Of a stretch of 64,000 bases of DNA, positions 51,653 through 60,504 are shown in pieces (position 1 is the stretch's first letter; each line of letters starts with the position of its first letter). Location: contig NZ_JAPJDL010000005.1 in the NCBI RefSeq assembly GCF_026242055.1, positions 131,089-195,088 on the forward strand. Reading direction: 5' to 3'. Origin of the DNA: Lentzea sp. NEAU-D7 (GTDB lineage Bacteria; Actinomycetota; Actinomycetes; Mycobacteriales; Pseudonocardiaceae). The translations under genes were made by a program, and so were the position numbers. The notes beneath the pieces were generated by a model, which worked only from the letters and a program-made list of their open reading frames with translations, was not told the origin of the DNA and did not search any database.

Positions 51653-52402
51653 CTACAAGCACGTCTGTGGACGAACCAGCGGTCGTTCCTCGGACTCAAT
51701 GAACACCGCAAGACCGTCCAGGACCCTCGCGAGACCGAACTCGAACTCGTCGAGGAGGCGTTCGAAGCCGCCCGAGTTCCAGATGTGGGTCATCATCGGC
51801 AGCCGGTCCGGCGTGAAGTGCTCCCAGAGCGCCTCGCGGCCGTCCCACCAGTCCTCCTCGGACACGCCGGTCTCCCGCTCGGCCTGGACGCGGTCCGCCA
51901 TCGTGCGGCCGACGCCGTCGACGAAGTGGGACACGGTCGTCACCACGGCCACGATCTCCTCGGGCGCCAGCCCCAGCTCCGACACGGCGGCGTAGGCCGC
52001 GTCCTGGCGCGTCATGGCGTGCGGGCCGGGCATCCGCCGCGAGGTCGTCAGCTGCAGCATCCACGGGTGCGCGCGGTACATCGCCCACACCTGCCGGGCG
52101 TAGAACTCCAGACCGGCACGCCAGGGACCCCGGGGCGTCGGTTCCGTCTCGCCCCAGACCGCGTCGACCATCAGGTCCAGCAGCTCGGACTTGCCCGGCA
52201 CGTGCCGGTAGAGCGACATCGCGGTGTTGCCCAGCGTCTCGGCGACCCGGCGCATGGTGAGCGCGTCGATGCCGTCGGCGTCGGCCACCTTGATGGCCGC
52301 CTCGACCACTCTCGACTGGCTCAGCGCGGCCTTCGGTCCCCTGGTCGGCTCGGCCGGCGGCTCCCACAACAGGCGCACGCTCCGGTCACGATCGCTCTTC
52401 AC
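51653..52402 (-). CDS. TetR-family regulator (TetR_C-type ligand domain)
   Basis: 249 aa from ATG 52402. N-terminal HTH: SQSRVVEAAIKVADADGIDALTMRRVAETLGNTAMSLYRHVPGKSELLDLMVDAVWGE, followed by a helical ligand-binding domain of the tetracycline-repressor C-terminal type. It is divergent from a DrrAB-like ABC exporter with a 97-bp spacer containing the palindrome GTGTACAACGTACAC, so it most likely represses that exporter until a drug-like ligand binds. Confidence 0.93.
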   Translation of the reverse strand: MKSDRDRSVRLLWEPPAEPTRGPKAALSQSRVVEAAIKVADADGIDALTMRRVAETLGNTAMSLYRHVPGKSELLDLMVDAVWGETEPTPRGPWRAGLEFYARQVWAMYRAHPWMLQLTTSRRMPGPHAMTRQDAAYAAVSELGLAPEEIVAVVTTVSHFVDGVGRTMADRVQAERETGVSEEDWWDGREALWEHFTPDRLPMMTHIWNSGGFERLLDEFEFGLARVLDGLAVFIESEERPLVRPQTCL

Positions 52403-52443
52403 CCGACCCCCTTCACAACCTGCTTGCTGTGAATCCTAGAACC

Positions 52444-52458
52444 GTGTACAACGTACAC
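52444..52458. promoter_or_regulatory. TetR operator candidate
   Basis: GTGTACAACGTACAC is a 6-bp inverted repeat around a 3-bp centre, followed 2 bp later by a third TGTGTAC half-site. It lies between the divergent TetR and ABC genes, overlapping the likely promoter of the exporter. Confidence 0.65.
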
Positions 52459-52499
52459 CCTGTGTACAAAGTAAGCAGTTAAGCCACGGGGGTGAAGTC

Positions 52500-53444
52500 G
52501 TGGGACACGCGGTGCTCGCGGAAGGCCTGCGCAAGAGATTCGACGAGAACTGGGCGCTGGACGGGTTCGACCTGGCCGTGCCCGCCGGAACGGTGTGCGG
52601 GCTGCTCGGCCCGAACGGCGCCGGCAAGACCACGGCGGTGCGCATCCTGGCCACCCTGCTGCGCCTGGACGGCGGCAGGGCCGAGGTCGCGGGCCACGAC
52701 GTGGCGCGAGAGGCACCGGCCGTGCGCCGGCAGGTGGCGTTGAACGGTCAGCAGTCCACGGTCGACGACGTGCTGACCGGCAAGGAGAACCTGGTCATGT
52801 GGGGACGGCTCTACCACCTCTCGAAGCGCCAGGCCGAGGCACGGGCGGACGAGCTGCTGGAGCAGTTCGGGCTCACCGACGCGGCGGACAAGCGCGCCAA
52901 GCAGTACTCGGGCGGCATGCGGCGGCGCCTGGACCTGGCGTCGAGCTTCATCATGCGGCCGTCGGTGCTGTTCCTGGACGAACCGACCACCGGCCTCGAC
53001 CCGCGCAACCGCGGTGAGGTCTGGCGGGAGGTGAAGCGGGTCGTCGCGGAGGGGACGACGGTGCTGCTGACCACGCAGTACCTGGACGAGGCCGACCAGC
53101 TCGCGGACCAGATCGTCGTGCTGGACACCGGACGGGTCGCCGCGCAGGGCACGCCGGACCAGCTCAAGTCCAAGCTCGGCGGCGACCGGATCGAGGTCGT
53201 GGTCCGCGACGCCGACGAGCTGCCGGTCGTGGCGGACGTCCTCGGACCGGACGCCGAGGTGGACCCCGACGCGTTCCGGGTGAGCGCGGCGGTCGCCGAC
53301 CGGGTGGCGGCGCTGACGCGGGTGACGTCGGCACTGGCCGCGAAGGGCGTGGAGGCCGAGGACATCGCGCTGCGGCGGCCGACCCTCGACGAGGTCTTCC
53401 TCGCCATCACCGGGCACAAGGCAGTCTCGGAGGTGCGGGCATGA
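52500..53444 (+). CDS. daunorubicin-resistance (DrrA)-type ABC ATPase
   Basis: 314 aa from GTG 52500, after GGGGGTG. Walker A GPNGAGKTT, signature QYSGGMRRRLDLASS, Walker B VLFLDEPTTGLDP and switch His replaced by Gln in LLTTQYLDEADQLA, which is the DrrA-family hallmark. The C-terminal ~90 residues are the DrrA-specific extension. It drives the permease encoded next (ATGA overlap) and probably exports a hydrophobic antibiotic or lipid. Confidence 0.93.
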   Translation: MGHAVLAEGLRKRFDENWALDGFDLAVPAGTVCGLLGPNGAGKTTAVRILATLLRLDGGRAEVAGHDVAREAPAVRRQVALNGQQSTVDDVLTGKENLVMWGRLYHLSKRQAEARADELLEQFGLTDAADKRAKQYSGGMRRRLDLASSFIMRPSVLFLDEPTTGLDPRNRGEVWREVKRVVAEGTTVLLTTQYLDEADQLADQIVVLDTGRVAAQGTPDQLKSKLGGDRIEVVVRDADELPVVADVLGPDAEVDPDAFRVSAAVADRVAALTRVTSALAAKGVEAEDIALRRPTLDEVFLAITGHKAVSEVRA

Positions 53445-54220
53445 GGTACGCGGTCGTCGACTCGTGGATCGTCGCGAAGAGGGACCTGATCCACTGGGTG
53501 CGCGAGCCGGTCAGGGTGTTCGCGAACCTCGCCTACCCGGTCATCTCGGTGCTGATCTTCGGGCTGGTGTTCGGCAGCGCGATGAACGTCTTCGGCGGTG
53601 GCGACTACATCGAGTTCCTGCTGCCGGGCATGTTCGGCCAGACCATCGCGTTCGGCGTCGGCTCCACGCTCATGATGGTGTCGATGGACGCCGACCGGGG
53701 CGTCACGGACCGGTTCCGCGCCTCGCCGATGTCGCAGACCGGCGTGGTGGCCGGGCGCAGCATCGCGGACCTGGTGAACTCGTCGCTCGAACTGCTGGTG
53801 CTCGCGCTGTGCGGGCTGGTGATCGGCTGGTCGTTCCACGACGGGCCGCTCAACGCGCTGCTGGCGTTCGCGCTGTTGCTGTGGCTGCGGTTCGCGCTGG
53901 TCTGGGTCGGCATCTACATCGGCCTGCTGGTCAAGCCGGAGGCCGCGCAGGCCTCGTGGATGTTCCTGTTCCCGCTGACGATGTTCGCGAACACGTTCGT
54001 CTCGCCGGAGCTGATGCCGGGCTGGCTGCGGGTGGTCGCGGAGTGGAACCCGCTGTCGTCGACCGTGGCGGCGGCGCGGGAGCTGTTCGGCAACCCCGGG
54101 GTCGGCGGTGACTCGTGGGCCGCGCAGAACTCGTTGCTACTGGCGGTGCTGTGGCCCGCGGTGTTCGTGGCGATCTTCTGGCCGCTCTCGGTGCTGAAGT
54201 ACCGCAACCTCAGCCGCTGA
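53441..54220 (+). CDS. DrrB-type ABC-2 permease
   Basis: 259 aa from ATG 53441 (ATGA overlap with the ATPase). Six hydrophobic helices; the first cytosolic segment WIVAKRDLIHWVREPVRVFANLAYPVISVLIFGLVFGSAM and the conserved SPMSQTGVVAGRSIADL and SPELMPGWLRVVAEWNPLSS motifs are typical of drug-export ABC-2 permeases of the DrrB group. The last 84 bases overlap the end of the convergent phosphotransferase gene. Confidence 0.93.
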   Translation: MRYAVVDSWIVAKRDLIHWVREPVRVFANLAYPVISVLIFGLVFGSAMNVFGGGDYIEFLLPGMFGQTIAFGVGSTLMMVSMDADRGVTDRFRASPMSQTGVVAGRSIADLVNSSLELLVLALCGLVIGWSFHDGPLNALLAFALLLWLRFALVWVGIYIGLLVKPEAAQASWMFLFPLTMFANTFVSPELMPGWLRVVAEWNPLSSTVAAARELFGNPGVGGDSWAAQNSLLLAVLWPAVFVAIFWPLSVLKYRNLSR

Positions 54221-54877
54221 GAAGTCGGTCCGGAACTGGTCGGCGAGCCAGCTCGCGAGCAGCCGCCGCCAGTTCCGGACCCTGGCCAGGTTCTCCGGTG
54301 TCAGCGTCCTGTCGGCCTCCCACTGCCGCCAGTCGTCGCTCGCGAGCCAGCCGATGCACCCGGCGATCCGGTGCACGCGCAGCAGGTCCGGGTCGGGCCG
54401 CGTGCCGTAACCGGTCCAGAACGCCTGGGGCAGCACGGTTCCGTGCAGGTAGAGGTGCTCCTCGAACGCCGCCAGCTCGTCGAGCGGGTTGCCCAGGCCG
54501 GGGTTGTCCCAGTCGATCAGCGTGGCCGCGTGCTCGCTGACGATGATGTTGTGCAGGTTCACGTCGTTGTGCAGCAGGCCGACCTCGTGGATCTTCGCGA
54601 ACGCCTCGCCGACGCGCCGCCAGACCTCTTCGGACACCGGCAGCGCCTCCGCCAGCGTCCGGCCCTCGACGTACTCGACCAGCACGTCGCCCCGGCCGTT
54701 GTGCGCGAGGACCTCCGGCGCGCCGGGCACGACGAACTTCGGCAGGTCGCGCGCCACCTTGGGTTGCCGCAGCACGGCTTTGCGCCCGTCGGCCAGCGTC
54801 ACGAGGTGCAGGACGTTGGTGAGGCCCTCCCCCCGCAGCGGCTCGACGCGGACGGCGGTCTCCAGCAGCCGGAACAA
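54137..54877 (-). CDS. aminoglycoside phosphotransferase/choline kinase-like protein
   Basis: 246 aa with start taken at TTG 54877, seven bases after GGAGG; the open frame upstream to 55057 shows no family features and overlaps the divergent peptidase gene. The catalytic loop is LLHNDVNLHNIIV (His-x-Asp-x4-Asn) and the metal-binding aspartate is in ATLIDWDNPGLGNPLDELA. Such enzymes phosphorylate hydroxyls of small molecules, including aminoglycosides; the actual substrate is unknown. Position next to a drug exporter hints at, but does not show, a resistance role. Confidence 0.8.
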   Translation of the reverse strand: MFRLLETAVRVEPLRGEGLTNVLHLVTLADGRKAVLRQPKVARDLPKFVVPGAPEVLAHNGRGDVLVEYVEGRTLAEALPVSEEVWRRVGEAFAKIHEVGLLHNDVNLHNIIVSEHAATLIDWDNPGLGNPLDELAAFEEHLYLHGTVLPQAFWTGYGTRPDPDLLRVHRIAGCIGWLASDDWRQWEADRTLTPENLARVRNWRRLLASWLADQFRTDFSAAEVAVLQHRERPEDRHEHRGPQHRQ

Positions 54878-54978
54878 ACACCTACCTCCAGTGGCGATCG
54901 GTGTAACACAAGACACATCGGACAGATGAGGAACCTCGGGGGTCCATTCGGCGGCGAAGTACGCATGGAGGCTCACCG

Positions 54979-56493
54979 ATGGTTCAACGTCCTCGGCGCT
55001 TGGCGCTGTTCGCGGTCCTGACACTGGTTCTACCACTGGCTGTGACCGGACAGGCACTCGCTGATCCCACCAACAACTCCCCTGCGAAGCTCACCCAGGC
55101 CGTCACGCTGAACGGCGTCCTGAGACATCTCGACGCGTTCCAGTCCATCGCGGACACCCACGGCGACCGCGCGGCCGGACGTCCTGGATACCAGGCGTCG
55201 GTGAACTACGTGGTCTCGCGGCTGACCTCGGCCGGCTACCTGCCCGACGTGCAGGAGTTCGACTTCCCGTACGTGGAGGACGGCTCGCGGCTCGACCGCG
55301 TCGCGCCGGTTCCGCGGATCTTCCAGCGCGACACCGACTTCACCCGCAACGGGTTCACGCCGACGTTCGAGGGGGACGTCACCGGCGTCATCCAGCCCGT
55401 CGACGTGATCGTCCCGCCCGCGCCCGTGCCGAACACGAGCAGCAGCGGGTGCGAGGCGGGCGACTTCGCCGGGTTCGTCCCCGGCCGCGTCGCCGTGCTG
55501 CAACGCGGCACGTGCGGGTTCAACGTCAAGGCGCTGAACGCGCAGGCCGCGGGCGCGTCCGCGGTCATCCTGTTCAACGAGGGCCAGCCCGGCCGCACCG
55601 GCCTGACCACACCGATCGGCGACACCCCCGGACTGGCGGTTCCCGTGGTGTTCGCGACCTACGCCGCCGCCGCGGAGCTCATCACGCTCACACCGGGCGC
55701 CACCGTGCGGGTGAAGGTCGACTTCACCGCGGAGACGCGCAAGTCGTGGAACGTGTTCGCCGAGTCCTCCGACGGCGACGCGAACAACGTCGTCATGGCC
55801 GGCGCGCACCTCGACAGCGTGCAGGACGGGCCCGGCATCAACGACAACGGCAGCGGCTCGGCCGCGTTGCTGGAGACCGCGATCCACCTGCAGAAGGTCA
55901 AGACCAACGCGAAGGTCCGCTTCGCGTGGTGGGGTGCCGAGGAGGAGGGCCTGCTCGGGTCCGAGCACTACGTCGCCACGCTCCCGCAGGCCGAGCAGGA
56001 CAGGATCGCGCTGTACCTGAACTTCGACATGGTCGGCTCGCCGAACCACTTCTTCGGCGTCTACGACGGGGACGACTCGAGCGGCACCGCGCCCGTGCCG
56101 ATCCCGCCGGGTTCGGCGCAGATCGAGGACGTGTTCGAGAAGTTCTACGCCGACCGGGGCCTGCCGTCGGAGGACACGGACTTCTCCGGACGCTCGGACT
56201 ACGGGCCGTTCATCGCGGTGAACATCCCGGCGGGCGGGCTGTTCACCGGGGCCGAGGACGTGAAGTCGGCCGAGCAGGCCGCGCGGTACGGCGGCACGGC
56301 GGGCATCGCGTTCGACCCGTGCTACCACCAGCCGTGCGACACCAGGTCGAACCTGAACCTGACCGCCCTGGACGTCAACGCCGACGCCATCGCCACCGCG
56401 GTGATCACGTTCGCGTTCGACACCTCGACGGTGAACGGCGTGCGCGCGCCCGGCAGGTCGCACGGACGCGCGCCGACGGGTTCCGCTAGCTAG
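54979..56493 (+). CDS. secreted M28-family aminopeptidase with PA domain
   Basis: 504 aa from ATG 54979, eight bases after GGAGG. Residues 1-29 are a signal peptide (GQALA). A PA insert domain (FAGFVPGRVAVLQRGTCGFNVKALNAQAAGASAVILFNEG) precedes the M28 catalytic core with zinc ligands in GAHLDSV, DNGSGSA, WGAEEEGLLGSEH, LNFDMVG and CYHQPCDT, all intact. This family removes N-terminal residues from peptides outside the cell. The tail overlaps the convergent carboxylesterase gene by 8 bp. Confidence 0.93.
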   Translation: MVQRPRRLALFAVLTLVLPLAVTGQALADPTNNSPAKLTQAVTLNGVLRHLDAFQSIADTHGDRAAGRPGYQASVNYVVSRLTSAGYLPDVQEFDFPYVEDGSRLDRVAPVPRIFQRDTDFTRNGFTPTFEGDVTGVIQPVDVIVPPAPVPNTSSSGCEAGDFAGFVPGRVAVLQRGTCGFNVKALNAQAAGASAVILFNEGQPGRTGLTTPIGDTPGLAVPVVFATYAAAAELITLTPGATVRVKVDFTAETRKSWNVFAESSDGDANNVVMAGAHLDSVQDGPGINDNGSGSAALLETAIHLQKVKTNAKVRFAWWGAEEEGLLGSEHYVATLPQAEQDRIALYLNFDMVGSPNHFFGVYDGDDSSGTAPVPIPPGSAQIEDVFEKFYADRGLPSEDTDFSGRSDYGPFIAVNIPAGGLFTGAEDVKSAEQAARYGGTAGIAFDPCYHQPCDTRSNLNLTALDVNADAIATAVITFAFDTSTVNGVRAPGRSHGRAPTGSAS

Positions 56494-57892
56494 CCCAGAG
56501 GTCACACCGGTGATCGGCCGGTGCGACCTGCTCGGTCGCGAGGAGCCGGACGTCCTGGCGTGCCCAGCCGGGACGTCCGGTCCGCGCGAACCGGCTCCAC
56601 ACCTCGGCCATCTCGTCCGACAGCCGCTGCTGCGCCGGGGTGAGCCGCACGTCGCCGTAGCGGAACAGGAACGGCAGCTCCGAGCCGTGGTAGGCGCCGT
56701 ACGGGAACTCCGGCATGCCCGGGAAGATCATCGGCGGCTCCGGTTCGGCGAACTCGTAGCCGAACGCCCCGGCCTGCCCGCGCAGTTCCCCGGTCGGGCA
56801 GAACGACGTCATGTCCGAGAGCGCCGCGGAGAGCGCCACCCGTTCGTCGCCCCCGCGCGGCGGGTAGGCGGCCAGGATCCGCCGCGCCTTCGCCGCGCCG
56901 AAGCCCTCGGTCAGCGCCTGCTCGTACCCGGCGGCATCGAGCGGCGGGTAGTACATCGCGGCGAACACCGAGAACTCGTCGCGCGCGGTGCCCGCGAGAA
57001 CGGGGACTTCGTGGAAGCGGCCCCCGCGCAGCGCCGTGATCGGGTTCTCCGGCAACGCTTCCGTGCCGTACGCGGGCGAGGAGAACTGCGGTGTCAGCGC
57101 CTTGACCTGCTCGGTCGTGAGCCTGCGCAGGCACGCGACGTCCGCGCAGCCCGACGCCTGGGCACCGGCTCGTTCGACGTCTTCGCGGTGGACCCAGGTG
57201 TGCTGGACGGTGTTCTCGCCCGCCGGGACGCCGAACCCGCACGGTCCACTCTGGATGATCGCCTTGTGGAACAGCCCGCGCGTGCGCGGCGAGGTCAGCT
57301 GGGCGCACGTCGACAGGCCGCCCGCCGACGCCCCGAAGAGCGTGACGTTGTGCGGGTCGCCGCCGAACCACCGGATGTTGCGCTGGACCCAGCCGAGCGC
57401 GGCCTGCTGGTCGCGCAGCCCGAACGCGCCGGAGCCGGCGAGTCCCGGGAAGCCGAAGTACCCGAAGGCACCGAGCCGGTAGTTGATCGTGACGACGACA
57501 GAACCGTTGCGCGCCAGATGGTCCGCGCCGTAGTCGGCCCCGGCGCCGGTGGTGAAGCCGCCTCCGTGGATCCAGACGAGGACCGGGCGGTTCGCGGCTT
57601 TCGCCGGTGTGGTGACGTTGAGGTACAGGCAGTCCTCGGCTTCTTCACAACGAGGACTTGGCTTGTCCGCCTGGAGAACGCCCTGCCAGGGCTTCGCGGG
57701 CTGCGGATCGCGCCAGCGGTTCTCCCCGGTGGGCGGGGCGGCGAACGGGATGCCCTGGAACGAGCGCAGGGCACCGGTGGAGGTTCCCGACACGAATCCG
57801 GTGTCGGTGCGGACGATTCCCGCGGCGTGGGCGGGAACAGCGGTTGCGGCGACGAGCACGGCCGCCAGCAAAAGGGTTGTGGTTGAACGCAT
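56486..57892 (-). CDS. secreted type B carboxylesterase
   Basis: 468 aa from ATG 57892. A signal peptide (ends VPAHAAG) is followed by TGFVSGTSTGALRSFQGIPFAAPPTGENRWRDP, the normal carboxylesterase start. It has the oxyanion VLVWIHGGGFTTG, nucleophile GASAG, the EDCLYLNV motif and the HGSELPF histidine, so the triad is complete. It hydrolyses carboxylic esters outside the cell. A shortened, probably dead relative lies at 32014-32865. Confidence 0.92.
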   Translation of the reverse strand: MRSTTTLLLAAVLVAATAVPAHAAGIVRTDTGFVSGTSTGALRSFQGIPFAAPPTGENRWRDPQPAKPWQGVLQADKPSPRCEEAEDCLYLNVTTPAKAANRPVLVWIHGGGFTTGAGADYGADHLARNGSVVVTINYRLGAFGYFGFPGLAGSGAFGLRDQQAALGWVQRNIRWFGGDPHNVTLFGASAGGLSTCAQLTSPRTRGLFHKAIIQSGPCGFGVPAGENTVQHTWVHREDVERAGAQASGCADVACLRRLTTEQVKALTPQFSSPAYGTEALPENPITALRGGRFHEVPVLAGTARDEFSVFAAMYYPPLDAAGYEQALTEGFGAAKARRILAAYPPRGGDERVALSAALSDMTSFCPTGELRGQAGAFGYEFAEPEPPMIFPGMPEFPYGAYHGSELPFLFRYGDVRLTPAQQRLSDEMAEVWSRFARTGRPGWARQDVRLLATEQVAPADHRCDLWAS

Positions 57893-57925
57893 GTCACGAT
57901 CAACCTAGCCCGTGCCGCAACCTCT

Positions 57926-58780
57926 TTAGACCACGGCTTTGTTCCGGGACAGCAAGCGCGCCGCCACCGCCGCCGGCAGGTACATCAGCACGCCGTACAC
58001 CGCGGGTGGGATCGCCATCGTCTCGTCGTTCAGCACCGTCAGCGCCAGCGTGATCGCGATCGTGGCGTTGTGGATGCCGATCTCCATCGCGCTGGCGATC
58101 GCCTGCTTGCGCTCCACTTTGAACGCCTTGGGCACGTAGTAGCCGATCAGCAGGCTGAAGACGCTCAGCAGCAGCGCCACCGGGCCGAGCGTCGCGATGT
58201 TGTCGATCAGCTGCTGGTAGGCCTGCGCGATCGCGGCGATGATGACGAGCACCAGCACCACGACGGACGCGATGCGCACCGGGTCGTTCATGCGCAGCGC
58301 CCAGGCCTCGAACCTGCGGCGCACCAGCATGCCGATCGCCACCGGCACGAGCACGATCGCGAACACCTGCACGAACTTCGCCGGCTGCAGCCCGACCTCG
58401 GCGTTGTCCGCCATGAAGTGCGCCATGCTCAGGCCGACCACCAGCGGCAGCGTGAACACCGCCAGCACCGAGTTGATCGCGGTGAGCGTGATGTTGAGCG
58501 CCACGTCCCCGCCCGCGAGGTGGCTGAACAGGTTCGCCGACGTGCCGCCGGGCGAGGCGACGAGCAGCATCATGCCGACGGCGAGCACGCCCTTGAGGCC
58601 GAACGCGAGCACCAGCCCGAGGCAGATCGCGGGCAGGACGACCACCTGGCAGACGAGGGCGATCACCGCGGCCTTCGGGTACTTCGCGACCCTGGCGAAG
58701 TCCTCGGTGGTGAGCGTGAGGCCGAGGCCGAACATCACCAGGGCGAGCGCCAGCGGCAGGAAGATCTGTACGACTAGCAC
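57926..58780 (-). CDS. bile acid:sodium symporter (BASS)-family transporter
   Basis: 284 aa from GTG 58780, after GGAGG. Nine to ten hydrophobic helices with the family motifs FGLGLTLTTEDFARV, LLVASPGGTSANLFSHLAGGDVALNITLTAINSVLA and EIGIHNATIAITLAL, which form the sodium and substrate sites. Bacterial members import or exchange organic anions such as pantoate, bile salts or other acids with sodium. It runs toward the carboxylesterase gene and has no operon partner. Confidence 0.9.
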   Translation of the reverse strand: MLVVQIFLPLALALVMFGLGLTLTTEDFARVAKYPKAAVIALVCQVVVLPAICLGLVLAFGLKGVLAVGMMLLVASPGGTSANLFSHLAGGDVALNITLTAINSVLAVFTLPLVVGLSMAHFMADNAEVGLQPAKFVQVFAIVLVPVAIGMLVRRRFEAWALRMNDPVRIASVVVLVLVIIAAIAQAYQQLIDNIATLGPVALLLSVFSLLIGYYVPKAFKVERKQAIASAMEIGIHNATIAITLALTVLNDETMAIPPAVYGVLMYLPAAVAARLLSRNKAVV

Positions 58781-58914
58781 GGTGGCCTCCGCGGATGTCC
58801 AGCTTGTCCAGTGTGATCTGTCCGGAAGATCCTGGCGTTACGCCCGGCCCGGTGGAATCGGCCGGGTGGCGGCACCGTCTCACGGATCCCGCCGGGAAGC
58901 GACACACTGGGCGG

Positions 58915-59613
58915 GTGCAGATCGGCGTGTTCACCGCGGGCGACCTCCCGCCGTCGGAGATCGTCGCGCTGGCGATCGCGGCCGACGAGGCGGGCCTCGA
59001 CGTCTTCGCGGTCGGCGAGCACCACAACCCGCCCTACACCTCGTCCTGCCCCGCCACGCTCCTGGCGCACATCGCGGCGAGAACGGCACTGCGGCTGTCC
59101 ACCGCCACCACGCTGATCACCACGAACGACCCGGTCAGGCTCGCCGCCGAGTACGCCACGCTCGCCCTGCTCGCCCCCGGCCGGACCGACCTGGTGCTCG
59201 GGCGGGGCAACACCGCGAAGGTGTTCGGCTGGTTCGGCAAGGAGATCGAGTACAGCCTGCCGTTGACGGTCGAGCACTACGCGATGGTCAGATCCACGTG
59301 GCCGGACCTGCCCTACGTCTGGCACGCCTGCGCGCGCTCGCCCGAGATCGCGGACCTGGCGGCGGAGCACGACGACGGGTTGTTCGTGTTCGCCGGCCGG
59401 ACCGAGCACGTGAGCCGGTACCGCGACCAGGCCGCGCATCCGAGGATCGGTGTGCTGGCCGACGACCTCGACGAGGGCCTGGCCTGCGCACCCGACCGCC
59501 TGCTGGTGAAAGCCGGCAGCCCAGCGGATGTGGAAAAGCTAGGGTCGGCGGTGTGTTCAGCCTTGCCACACCGCCGCTCTTCGCCCGGCTCCGCCCAGCG
59601 CGGAACGTCCTGA
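58915..59613 (+). CDS. luciferase-like (LLM class) flavin oxidoreductase, internally shortened
   Basis: 232 aa from GTG 58915 against ~330 in the family. The first 120 residues (MQIGVFTAGDLPPSEIVALAIAADEAGLDVFAVGEHHNPPY ... LGRGNTAKVFGWFGKEIEYS) are well conserved. Then a block normally ~60 residues long is missing before YVWHACARSPEIADLAAEHDDGLFVF, and the C-terminal part is cut after AGSPADVEKL. The last ~20 residues lie inside the start of the DUF1152 gene in another frame. It may be a degenerate gene or a compact flavoprotein of unknown substrate. Confidence 0.7.
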   Translation: MQIGVFTAGDLPPSEIVALAIAADEAGLDVFAVGEHHNPPYTSSCPATLLAHIAARTALRLSTATTLITTNDPVRLAAEYATLALLAPGRTDLVLGRGNTAKVFGWFGKEIEYSLPLTVEHYAMVRSTWPDLPYVWHACARSPEIADLAAEHDDGLFVFAGRTEHVSRYRDQAAHPRIGVLADDLDEGLACAPDRLLVKAGSPADVEKLGSAVCSALPHRRSSPGSAQRGTS

Positions 59614-60497
59614 TCGCCGGCGCGGGCGGTGGCTTCGACGTGTTCGCGGGCATCCCGCTCGGCGTCGCGCTGCGCGAACAGGGCAAGCGGGTGCACTACG
59701 CCAGCCTGAGCTTCAGCGACCTGGAACGCCTCGACCTCGACGCGTGGCTGGAGCCCGGACTCGCCGTCGTCGCACCGGAGACCTCCGGCGAGGACGCGTA
59801 CTTCCCGGAACGCGAGCTCGCGCGGTTCCTCGGCGACACCGTCTACGCGTTCCCGCGCACGGGTGTGCGGCCGCTGCGCGACGCGTACCGCACCATCATC
59901 GAGAAGCACTCCATCGACGCGGTCGTGCTCGTCGACGGCGGCACGGACATCCTGCTGCGCGGCGACGAACAGCACCTCGGCACGCCGACCGAGGACATGA
60001 CGAGTCTCGCCGCCGCCGCGGGCCTCGACGGCGTGGTGAAGATCGTGACCAGCCTCGGCTTCGGCGTCGACGCGCACCACGGCGTGTGCCACGCGCACGT
60101 GCTGGAGAACCTGGCGGCGCTGGACAAGCAGGGCGCCTACCTCGGCGCGCTGTCGATCCCGTCGGACAGCTTCGAGGCCCGCGCCTACACAACCGCCGTC
60201 GCGCAGGCGCAGGACGCGACGCCGCTGTCGCCGAGCATCGTGAACGGCCAGATCGCGGCCTCGCTCCAGGGCGAGTTCGGGAACGTGCAGTTCACCAGGC
60301 GCACCGAGGGCAGCGAGCTGTTCGTGAACCCCTTGATGGGCGTGTACTTCAGCGTCGACCTCGACGCCCTCGCCCGCGGCGTGCACTACCTCCCCTCCTT
60401 GGAGAACACGCGGACGGCGTTCGACGTGGCGCTCGCGATCGAGGAATACCGCGAGAGCAACGACGAGCGCCGCCCGAGGCGCGCGCTCCCCCACTGA
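59553..60497 (+). CDS. DUF1152-family protein
   Basis: 314 aa from GTG 59553, overlapping the luciferase-like gene by 61 bp. VLIAGAGGGFDVFAGIPLGVALREQGKRVHYASLSF at the N-terminus resembles a nucleotide- or cofactor-binding GxGGGxD loop, and VVLVDGGTDILLRGDEQHLGTPTEDMTSLAAA is the diagnostic DUF1152 motif. The biochemical role of the family is unknown. No close functional neighbours. Confidence 0.87.
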   Translation: MFSLATPPLFARLRPARNVLIAGAGGGFDVFAGIPLGVALREQGKRVHYASLSFSDLERLDLDAWLEPGLAVVAPETSGEDAYFPERELARFLGDTVYAFPRTGVRPLRDAYRTIIEKHSIDAVVLVDGGTDILLRGDEQHLGTPTEDMTSLAAAAGLDGVVKIVTSLGFGVDAHHGVCHAHVLENLAALDKQGAYLGALSIPSDSFEARAYTTAVAQAQDATPLSPSIVNGQIAASLQGEFGNVQFTRRTEGSELFVNPLMGVYFSVDLDALARGVHYLPSLENTRTAFDVALAIEEYRESNDERRPRRALPH

Positions 60498-60504
60498 AAC
60501 CGCC

